From: CAZPMO01 sp964587515
GTDB taxonomy: Bacteria > Pseudomonadota > Alphaproteobacteria > MPNO01
Direction of reading: 5' to 3'
NCBI GenBank assembly: GCA_964587515.1
Contig: CAZPMO010000164.1
Location: 1 to 11,123, forward strand
DNA: 11,123 nt
Shown here: positions 5,617-11,123 of the stretch, in pieces
Position numbering within the stretch: position 1 is the stretch's first letter
How the letters are laid out: each line of letters opens with the position of its first letter
Notes under the pieces: generated by a model
The model's database searches: none
Told to the model about the DNA's origin: nothing
What the model saw: the letters and a program-made list of their open reading frames with translations, nothing else
Translations under genes and position numbers: made by a program

Positions 5617-7116
5617 CTACCGCTCGGTGAGTTTGAACTCGATGCGGCGGTTGCGGCGGAAGGCGATTTCGTCGGCGCGGGTATCGAGCGGTTGCCACTG
5701 GCCGAAGCCGGCCGCGACCAGCCGGTCGGGCGGCACGCCGTGATTGACCAGATGGCGCACCACCGAGATGGCGCGCCCCGTCGACAGCTCCCAGTTGGAC
5801 GGGAATTGCGGCGTCTTGATGGGCCGCCGATCGGTGTGACCGTCGACCCGCATCACCCAGTTGAGCTCGCGCGGGATCTTGCTTGAAATTTCCAGCAGCG
5901 TCTTGGCGAGGCTGGCGATCTGGGCCTGGCCGCCGGCCTGCAGATCGGCGCTGCCGGAATCGAACAGCACCTCGGACTGGAAGACGAAGCGGTCGCCGAC
6001 CACGCGGATGTCCTTGCGGTCGCCCAGCACCTCGCGCAGCCGGCCGAAGAATTCCGAGCGGTAGCGCGCCAGCTCCTCGAACTTGCTGGCCAGCGCCAGA
6101 TTGAGGCGGCGGCCGAGATCGACGATCTGGGCGTTCTGGGCCAGCGACTTGGCTTCCGAGGCCTCGAGCGCGGCCGAGAGCCGGGCGAGCTGCTGGCGCA
6201 TGGCGGCGATTTGGGCGTTCAGTCGCTTCAGCGCGTTGCGCGCCTCGGCGCTGACCTTCTGCTCCTCGGTCAGCTCCTCGGCGACGATCTGCGCCCGGCC
6301 CATCAGCTTCTTCAGGCGCACGTCCTTTTCGTCGATCGTCTTCTGGGACAGGACGGTGCGTTCCTGTTCGCTCGACAGCTTGGCCTCGAGCTCCTTCGAG
6401 CGGTCGCGCAGCTGCTCCGACTGCTTGCGTATTTCGGCGAGATCGCTGTCGCGCGCCTTCATGGCGCCGGCCAGCGTCGCCACCTCGTCCTCCAGCTTTT
6501 CGCGCACCTGGCGCAGCGCCGCGATATCGCGTTCCATGGACGCGATGCGGCGCAGCTGAAGCTCTATTTTTTGTTTGTCGGCGGCGACCGTCTTGTAGGC
6601 GTCCTCGAGCTCGGCCGAGACTTTTTCGGCGCGTTGCGTTTCGGCCTCGAGCTCGGCCTGGGCGCGCGCGGCGGCGGTTTCGGCCTGGGCGGCGAGGGCG
6701 TCGCGTTCGCTGGTGCGCTTGGCGAGTTCGGCGGAAAACGTCTCGCGTTCGCGGCTCAGACTGTCGACCATGGCCGACAGCGCGTCGCGGTCGGGCATCA
6801 GTTCGGCGAGCTGGTTCGACAGATCGTCGCGTATCGAGATCGAGGCCTGAAGCTGGGCCGAAAGCTGCGACAGCTCGCCGCGCAGATCGGCGTTGGCGCC
6901 GCGCTCCAGCGACAGCATGTCGGAAATTTCCGCGATCTGGCGGTTCAGCCGTTCCAGCGCCTCGTCGCGCCCCGATAGCTGCTCGGAAAGGAAATATTGC
7001 GCCAGTGTGAACACCATCAACAGGAAGATGACGATGATCAGCAGCGCCGAGATGGCGTCCACGAATCCCGGCCAGATATCGGGCGATCCGCGGGACCGGC
7101 GCGCGCTGAGAGCCAT
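5617..7116 (-). CDS. MotB-like protein: membrane anchor, long coiled coil, OmpA-type peptidoglycan-binding domain
   Basis: This 499-residue inner-membrane protein resembles the B subunit of MotAB/ExbBD-type proton channels. A short cytoplasmic start is followed by one transmembrane helix (about 18-40). Asp20 in WPGFVDAIS sits where MotB has its proton-carrying Asp. Residues 43 to about 365 are a long heptad-rich coiled coil, with a single proline (Pro108). Residues 372-499 are an OmpA C-terminal-like domain: FDSGSADLQ, VDGHTD (Asp429), NWELSTGRA (Arg448) and RRNRRIEF, which keep the Asp and Arg that bind diaminopimelate in peptidoglycan. The start is 3 bp after the stop of the MotA-like gene, so the two are co-transcribed and likely co-assembled. 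MotB proteins are much shorter (about 300 residues), so this is probably not a standard flagellar stator. No other flagellar genes are present. Confidence 0.9.
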   Translation of the reverse strand: MALSARRSRGSPDIWPGFVDAISALLIIVIFLLMVFTLAQYFLSEQLSGRDEALERLNRQIAEISDMLSLERGANADLRGELSQLSAQLQASISIRDDLSNQLAELMPDRDALSAMVDSLSRERETFSAELAKRTSERDALAAQAETAAARAQAELEAETQRAEKVSAELEDAYKTVAADKQKIELQLRRIASMERDIAALRQVREKLEDEVATLAGAMKARDSDLAEIRKQSEQLRDRSKELEAKLSSEQERTVLSQKTIDEKDVRLKKLMGRAQIVAEELTEEQKVSAEARNALKRLNAQIAAMRQQLARLSAALEASEAKSLAQNAQIVDLGRRLNLALASKFEELARYRSEFFGRLREVLGDRKDIRVVGDRFVFQSEVLFDSGSADLQAGGQAQIASLAKTLLEISSKIPRELNWVMRVDGHTDRRPIKTPQFPSNWELSTGRAISVVRHLVNHGVPPDRLVAAGFGQWQPLDTRADEIAFRRNRRIEFKLTER

Positions 7117-7119
7117 TGC

Positions 7120-8256
7120 CTACCGGCCGGTTTTCTCGGCGACCGCGGCGATGGTGCGGGCCAGCACCCGGATTTCGCTGCGCAGCTCCTGCACGGTCTC
7201 CGAGCGCCCGGTCGCGAGTTCCTCGTGCAGCCGCGACAGATGGACGTCGATATTGCGCACATGGCCGCGTACGTCGTCGTCGGCGAGCCCGCCGCCCGAG
7301 CCCTCGGCCAGCCGGGCGAGGATCGGCTTCATTTCGAGCTGGCTCTCGGCGAGCTTGATCATCAGCGTCTGCTCGGTGCGCATCTGGTCGGTCAGCGTCG
7401 TCAGCTTTTCCGTAAGGGACGTGATGCCGGTGTTGGCGGAAATACGCGATTCCTCGCCGCGATCCAGCGTGCGTTGCAGGCTTTCGAGGCTATCGGCGGT
7501 CTGTTCCAGCAGGGCCTGGACATAGGCCGGCACCGAATGATCGCCCTCGACCGCGATCGAGCCGCTGGCCAGCCGCGTCTGGCTCGACAGCCAGTCTTCC
7601 AAATCGTTGTAGAAGCGGTTCTGCGCCTGTCCGGCCTGAAGCTCCAGGAAGCCCAGGACCAGCGAGCCCGCGAGCCCGAACAGCGAGGTCGAAAAGGCGG
7701 TGCCCATGCCGGTCAGCGGCTCCTGCAGGCCGCGCTTGAGATCGTTGAACACCGCATTGAGGTCGCCGGTGCCGACCGAAAGCCCGGAGATCACCGCCCC
7801 GACCGAGGTGATGGTCTGCAACAGCCCCCAGAAAGTGCCGAGCAGCCCCAGGAAGATCAGCAGCCCGATCAGATAGCGCGAGATGTCGCGCTGTTCGTCG
7901 AGCCGCGCCGCGATTCCGTCGAGCAGCGAGCGCATGGACAACGCCGACAGGCTGAAGCGCTGGGTGCGTTCGCCCAGCATCGCCGCCATCGGCGCCAGCA
8001 GCCGGGGCCGCATCTGGACCGACATGCCGGGCCGGCCGCTGCGGATCGTCTCGATCCAGGCGACCTCGCGGATCAGCATGAACACCTGGCGGAAAATGTA
8101 GAGAATGCCCAGCAACAACACGCCGATGATCAGTCCGTTGAGGGGCGGATTCGCGAGAAAGGCGGTCATCAGATGGGCCGACAGCGCGCCGATGACCAGC
8201 ATGACGGCGACCAGGAACAGCGCCATCCGCATCAGATACATCCGGGGACTGGTCAT
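7120..8256 (-). CDS. MotA/TolQ/ExbB-type proton channel subunit
   Basis: This 378-residue membrane protein has four predicted helices: about 11-33, 39-57, 128-150 and 183-206. The last two carry the family signatures GLLGTFWGLLQTI and GMGTAFSTSLFGLAG, which in MotA, TolQ and ExbB line the ion path together with the Asp of the partner. The 70-residue loop between helices 2 and 3 and the long C-terminal tail (about 210-378, charged and helical) should be cytoplasmic. The neighbour at 5617-7116, 3 bp downstream, supplies the B-type subunit, and together they should form a proton-driven stator-like complex. Only a weak purine run (GAAAGAAA) precedes the ATG, and nearby in-frame Met6, Met9 and Met11 are other possible starts. 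I see no flagellar, Tol-Pal or TonB context that would fix a precise role. Confidence 0.9.
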   Translation of the reverse strand: MTSPRMYLMRMALFLVAVMLVIGALSAHLMTAFLANPPLNGLIIGVLLLGILYIFRQVFMLIREVAWIETIRSGRPGMSVQMRPRLLAPMAAMLGERTQRFSLSALSMRSLLDGIAARLDEQRDISRYLIGLLIFLGLLGTFWGLLQTITSVGAVISGLSVGTGDLNAVFNDLKRGLQEPLTGMGTAFSTSLFGLAGSLVLGFLELQAGQAQNRFYNDLEDWLSSQTRLASGSIAVEGDHSVPAYVQALLEQTADSLESLQRTLDRGEESRISANTGITSLTEKLTTLTDQMRTEQTLMIKLAESQLEMKPILARLAEGSGGGLADDDVRGHVRNIDVHLSRLHEELATGRSETVQELRSEIRVLARTIAAVAEKTGR

Positions 8257-8317
8257 GCGTCGTTTCTTTCAGCGGCGTCGGACCCGCGCGCCCCGTATGA
8301 GACCGCTTCGCGCGAAC

Positions 8318-9400
8318 TCACCGGTCGTTCACGATAATATCCACGCGGTCGGACGGGCCGCCTTCGTATTTGTTGCCCAGCGCGCGAACGTCGATGCCGG
8401 TGCTGCGCACGCCTTTCTCGATCAGGTAGGACCGCACCGCGAGTGCGCGCGACAGGGACAGCCGCCGCGACTGGCTGGCGCTCACCGTCGCGCCGCCGGC
8501 ATAGGCCATCAGCTGCAGCCGGAGCTTGCTGTTGCTTTTCATGCGCTTCGCGACGGCGTTGAGCTGGCCGGCCGTCTTGTTGGTGAGTTTCGCGTTGCCG
8601 GCGGTGAAGACCAGCCGCACCGGCGCGCCGGCGCCCGAGCTTTTCGGCGCGGGCGAAAGCGCCGCGGTCTGGGTTTGCTTTTTAGCCGCGGAAGGCGCCG
8701 GCCGCGTGGTCGGCGCGGGACGGATTACCGGCGGCGGCGGCGGCCGGACGCCGGCCGTCGCCGACGGTCTCGGCGGTTTCGGCGCGGCTTTTCTCGAAGC
8801 CATTTTCTTCGGGGCGGGCTTTTTCGGAGCGGGCTTCGGGGCGATGGGCGCGATGACAGGGGTCTTGGCCCGCTGAATGCGGCGTGGCGGCTGCGGCGTC
8901 GGGGCGCTCGGCTTGGTGACGCGGGCCGGCGACTTGCGCGCGACCTTGGCCGGCGCCCTGGTCCTGGCGCGCGCCGTGCTTTTTCGCGATTTCGTGGCGC
9001 GCTTGGCCCTGCGCGGCGGCGATCGCTTCTTCACGCTGCCCGGCGGCTTGAGGACGATCCGCTTGCCGGTCGAACGCGACGCGAGATTACCGACCGGCGC
9101 GGACGTGATCGGCGGGCGCGCCACCGGCGCGGCCCGGAAGCCGCCGGCGCCGCCGCGGTTCAACAGCGCGCGGACGCGCGGCTGCAAAAGCCGCGGCACC
9201 GACCGGCGCGGGCCCAGCGATTCGATGACGCCGTAATCTATGGTGACGCTGGGCGCGCGGCTGCCGTTGGCGAACGCGGAGCGCTGCGCGACGGCGTCGC
9301 CGGCGGCGATGACGATGACGCAGGCGCACAGGAACGACGCGGCCAGCGCGGTCGACCATTTCCGGCGCAATCGCCGTAACCGGTTATGATGGAGGACCAT
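8318..9400 (-). CDS. Secreted OmpA-like protein with basic Pro/Ala/Lys-rich linker
   Basis: This is a 360-residue protein with three parts. A signal peptide (basic start RLRRLRRKW, then a hydrophobic core, cleavage likely after AVAQ near residue 39) leads into a long low-complexity linker rich in Pro, Ala, Lys and Arg (about 110-255). The linker includes PAPKKPAPKK and a PPPPP run (220-224). The final 101 residues form an OmpA-like domain. It keeps RRLSLSRALAVRSYL (Arg318 at the family position) and ends in SDRVDIIV, but the usual GHTD motif is replaced by AYAGG (299-303), so the peptidoglycan-binding Asp is missing. It should be periplasmic. It lies 61 bp upstream of the MotA-like gene on the same strand and may be an accessory of that complex. 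The start chosen has AAGGAGG upstream, though only 3 nt away. An ATG at 9413-9415 is the alternative. Confidence 0.85.
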   Translation of the reverse strand: MVLHHNRLRRLRRKWSTALAASFLCACVIVIAAGDAVAQRSAFANGSRAPSVTIDYGVIESLGPRRSVPRLLQPRVRALLNRGGAGGFRAAPVARPPITSAPVGNLASRSTGKRIVLKPPGSVKKRSPPRRAKRATKSRKSTARARTRAPAKVARKSPARVTKPSAPTPQPPRRIQRAKTPVIAPIAPKPAPKKPAPKKMASRKAAPKPPRPSATAGVRPPPPPVIRPAPTTRPAPSAAKKQTQTAALSPAPKSSGAGAPVRLVFTAGNAKLTNKTAGQLNAVAKRMKSNSKLRLQLMAYAGGATVSASQSRRLSLSRALAVRSYLIEKGVRSTGIDVRALGNKYEGGPSDRVDIIVNDR

Positions 9401-9403
9401 GGG

Positions 9404-9410
9404 CCTCCTT
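9404..9410 (-). promoter_or_regulatory. Shine-Dalgarno site before the OmpA-like gene
   Basis: AAGGAGG on the minus strand lies 3 nt before the ATG at 9400-9398 and lies inside the reading frame if translation began at the upstream ATG (9415). It favours the downstream start, though the spacing is shorter than usual. Confidence 0.45.
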
Positions 9411-9455
9411 CGCATTTAAAGGGCGCGTCTCGCGTCGGCCCCGGACAATCGGCGA

Positions 9456-9484
9456 AACATAGCCCACGACCGAATCCACCACAA
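9456..9484 (-). promoter_or_regulatory. Candidate promoter for the OmpA-like / MotA-like / MotB-like genes
   Basis: On the minus strand TTGTGG (9484-9479) and TATGTT (9461-9456) are spaced by 17 bp within the 152-bp gap after the phosphatase gene. The boxes match consensus at 3 and 4 of 6 positions. Transcription would start about 50 nt before the ATG at 9400. This is a weak match chosen by eye. The genes might instead be read through from efp. Confidence 0.3.
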
Positions 9485-9552
9485 CCGATTTGGCGATTCC
9501 CGCAATGCCCTCAAATGTTTGGGGTTTCGCCGGGTCGCGGCGGCCGGGCGGT

Positions 9553-10374
9553 TCAGTCGGTCAGCGCCAGCCCGGTGCCGCGCACCGACTCGTTGATCAG
9601 TTTGATCAGCGGGCCGTGCAAATGGTCGTTGGCGGCGACGATGGAGCCGCCCGTCAGCATGGTGGTCTTGGCGCGCGCGTCGGAGACGAAACCGCCCGCC
9701 TCGCGCACGATGATGATGCCGGCGGCCACATCCCACGGCTCCAGCCCTACCTCCCAGAACCCGTCGAAGCGTCCGGCCGCGACATAGGCGAGGTCGAGCG
9801 AGGCGACGCCGAGGCGGCGCACGCCCGCGGTGCGCTCCATCGCCGTATCGAGGATCGCGAGCAGGGATTTTTTCCCCGGCCGTTCGCCGTATGGGATGCC
9901 GGTGGCCAGCACCGCCTCGTCCAGGGTGCGGCGCGCGGAAACCCGCAGGCGACGGCGGTCGACGTAGGACCCGATGCCTTTCTCGGCCCAGAACGTCTCG
10001 TCGCGCAGCGGATCGAAGATCACGCCGGCGGTGATCTCGCCGTGCTCCTCGAGCCCGATCGAAACGGCGAAATGGGGAATGCCGTGCAGAAAATTGGTGG
10101 TGCCGTCCAGGGGGTCGACGATCCAGCGGCGCGCCGGGTCCTCGCCCGCGCTTTCGCCCGATTCCTCCATCAGGAAACCGAAGGTCGGCCTGGCCTTCTC
10201 AAGCTCCTCGCGCAGTATTTCCTCGGCGCGACGATCCGCCTCGCTGACGAAGTCGCCCGGGCCCTTGCGCGAGACCTGAAGCTGCTCGACCTCGCCGAAG
10301 TCGCGGATCAAGGCGCGGCCCGCCTTGCGGGCGGCACCCTGCATCACGTTGATCGCGGCGGAGGCTCGGTTCAT
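9553..10374 (-). CDS. suhB: Inositol monophosphatase family protein (SuhB-like)
   Basis: This 273-residue protein is a lithium-type, magnesium-dependent sugar phosphatase, the usual size for the family. Metal-binding motifs are intact: Asp47 in SEADRRAE, Glu70-Glu71 in MEESGES, the signature WIVDPLDGTTNF with Asp87 and Asp90, and Trp214-Asp215 in LEPWDVAAG. It should hydrolyse inositol-1-phosphate or a related sugar phosphate in the cytoplasm. Bacterial SuhB also has a role in ribosomal RNA transcription in E. coli, which cannot be assumed here. It starts 30 bp after the efp stop on the same strand, so the pair probably forms an operon. The ribosome binding site is weak (CGGAAA). A second in-frame ATG (Met11) exists, but the upstream residues fit a normal family start. 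The symbol is assigned by family, since several paralogues usually occur per genome. Confidence 0.94.
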   Translation of the reverse strand: MNRASAAINVMQGAARKAGRALIRDFGEVEQLQVSRKGPGDFVSEADRRAEEILREELEKARPTFGFLMEESGESAGEDPARRWIVDPLDGTTNFLHGIPHFAVSIGLEEHGEITAGVIFDPLRDETFWAEKGIGSYVDRRRLRVSARRTLDEAVLATGIPYGERPGKKSLLAILDTAMERTAGVRRLGVASLDLAYVAAGRFDGFWEVGLEPWDVAAGIIIVREAGGFVSDARAKTTMLTGGSIVAANDHLHGPLIKLINESVRGTGLALTD

Positions 10375-10404
10375 TTCGGTTTCCGTACGGGATGCGGGCG
10401 CGGA

Positions 10405-10971
10405 CTAATTTTTCGCCCGCTCGACATAGGACCCGTCTTCGGTGTTGACCACGATGCGGGTGCCGGTCTCGATATGGGGCGGCACCATCACTCGCTCGCC
10501 GTTCTCCAGCAGCGCGGGCTTGTAGGACGACGACGCGGTCTGGCCCTTCACCACCGCATCGGCCTCGACGATTTCCATCACCACATGCTGCGGCAGGCGC
10601 ACCGCGACCGGGTCGCCCTCTATCAGATCGAGGTTCAGCGTCATGCCGTCCTGGAGATACGGCGCCGCGTCGCCGATCAACGCCACCGGCAGGGACGTCT
10701 GTTCGTAGGTTTCGGTGTCCATCACATTGATGGTGTCGTCTTCGCGGTAGAGGAAGGTGCAGGCCTTTTCGTCGACCATCAGCTTTTCGACGGTTTCCTG
10801 GGTGCGATAGCGCTGATTGCTCTTCAGTCCCGACTTCACGTCGCGCATCTCGACCTGGACGAAGGCGCCGCCCTTGCCGGGTTGCAGGATATCGATTTTG
10901 AGCACGCTCCACTGCTTGCCGTCATGCTCGATGACATGGCCGGATCGGATGGTGTTGGCCTGGACCTTCAT
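10405..10971 (-). CDS. efp: Translation elongation factor P
   Basis: This 188-residue protein is full length for EF-P, which binds between the P and E sites of the ribosome and relieves stalling at polyproline motifs. The N-terminal KOW-like domain has the exposed loop PGKGGAF with Lys33 at the tip, the position of the E. coli lysine modified by EpmA. A Lys rather than Arg here argues against the rhamnosylated EF-P type. The central and C-terminal OB domains end with the family signature KGQTASSSYKPA, then GERVMVPPHIETGTRIVVNTEDGSYVERA. It is the first gene of the leftward cluster. The neighbouring OmpA-like protein has a PPPPP stretch that would depend on EF-P. No epmA or epmB gene is visible in this window. 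Confidence 0.97.
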   Translation of the reverse strand: MKVQANTIRSGHVIEHDGKQWSVLKIDILQPGKGGAFVQVEMRDVKSGLKSNQRYRTQETVEKLMVDEKACTFLYREDDTINVMDTETYEQTSLPVALIGDAAPYLQDGMTLNLDLIEGDPVAVRLPQHVVMEIVEADAVVKGQTASSSYKPALLENGERVMVPPHIETGTRIVVNTEDGSYVERAKN

Positions 10972-11013
10972 GGCTTGAAACCGTATTGGAATGGGCGCTG
11001 AAATTCGCGGCGG

Positions 11014-11042
11014 AACCTATCAGCTTGGTCGCGCCGGTTCAA
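11014..11042 (-). promoter_or_regulatory. Candidate efp promoter
   Basis: On the minus strand TTGAAC (11042-11037) and TAGGTT (11019-11014) are spaced by 17 bp and lie about 45 bp before the efp start. The match to the sigma70 consensus is modest. The remaining sequence to 11123 shows no gene I can support on either strand. Confidence 0.3.
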
Positions 11043-11123
11043 CGGCCGACGCGTCTTGTGTTAGGAGGATCGCATTAGGCGGCCGAAAGCATTCCTAGTT
11101 GTGATCTCTCACGAGGTTGTTCA

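Noticed and set aside
5617..8256. Zorya-type defence system (MotA-like plus MotB-like pair)
   Set aside because: The genes next to the pair are an OmpA-like protein, a phosphatase and efp. No ZorC-, ZorD- or ZorE-like helicase or nuclease is present, and the long coiled coil is on the MotB-like rather than the MotA-like subunit.
6997..8337. Long plus-strand open frame (446 codons) opposite the MotA-like gene
   Set aside because: Its translation is Arg/Gln/His-rich and low in hydrophobic order, as expected for the antisense of a GC-rich gene. The minus strand shows clear family motifs.
8105..9379. Plus-strand open frame of 424 codons opposite the OmpA-like gene
   Set aside because: Extremely Arg-rich low-complexity translation. 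It mirrors the repetitive Pro/Ala/Lys linker on the real strand.
9490..11001. Plus-strand open frame of 503 codons opposite the phosphatase and efp
   Set aside because: It spans two well-recognised minus-strand genes and their gap, with no family signature or ribosome binding site. It is a codon-bias shadow.

Overview
The window looks like chromosomal DNA of a high-GC alphaproteobacterium. The housekeeping genes are about 65-72% GC by hand counts of sample blocks. The cluster efp - inositol monophosphatase - OmpA-like protein - MotA/ExbB-like protein - MotB-like coiled-coil protein is one I associate with alphaproteobacteria from memory. Several short palindromic repeats of the dispersed kind common in such genomes lie between genes. 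No rRNA, tRNA, CRISPR array, integrase or transposase was seen.

Layout from left to right. (1) A hairpin-rich dispersed element lies at the left edge (1-59). It is followed by an MsbA-like ABC exporter half-transporter with fused permease and ATPase, probably starting at the GTG at 199 rather than the upstream ATG at 79. (2) Positions 2020-2387 are non-coding. They hold two palindromes that share the core GGTTTCAAACC, an inverted repeat, and a near-perfect sigma70 promoter (TTGACA, 17 bp, TATAAA) in a block of about 35% GC. (3) Positions 2388-4581 form a transferred-looking cassette of about 50-57% GC. It holds a small gene that appears frameshifted, a fused Xre-HTH and ImmA/IrrE metallopeptidase gene, and an overlapping PIN-domain nuclease gene. 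This has the form of a toxin-antitoxin or defence-type module and is the most interesting part of the window. (4) A glutathione S-transferase family gene follows (4732-5415). (5) A composite 181-bp element with 31-bp inverted ends (30 of 31 matching) fills the gap between convergent genes.

(6) From 5617 to 10971 five genes run leftwards on the minus strand: efp, inositol monophosphatase (suhB-like), a secreted OmpA-like protein with a long basic Pro/Ala/Lys linker, a MotA/TolQ/ExbB-like channel protein, and a MotB-like protein with a membrane anchor, a very long coiled coil and an OmpA-type peptidoglycan-binding domain. The last two are spaced 3 bp apart and should form a proton-driven stator-like complex that contacts the cell wall. 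The OmpA-like protein is a plausible periplasmic partner. EF-P would help translate polyproline stretches such as the PPPPP in that protein.

A notable compositional clue is that the last 160 bp or so of the ABC transporter gene drop abruptly from about 71% to about 52% GC and use codons absent from the stretch just before. This suggests that the foreign cassette, or a recombination tract linked to it, begins inside the 3' end of that gene.
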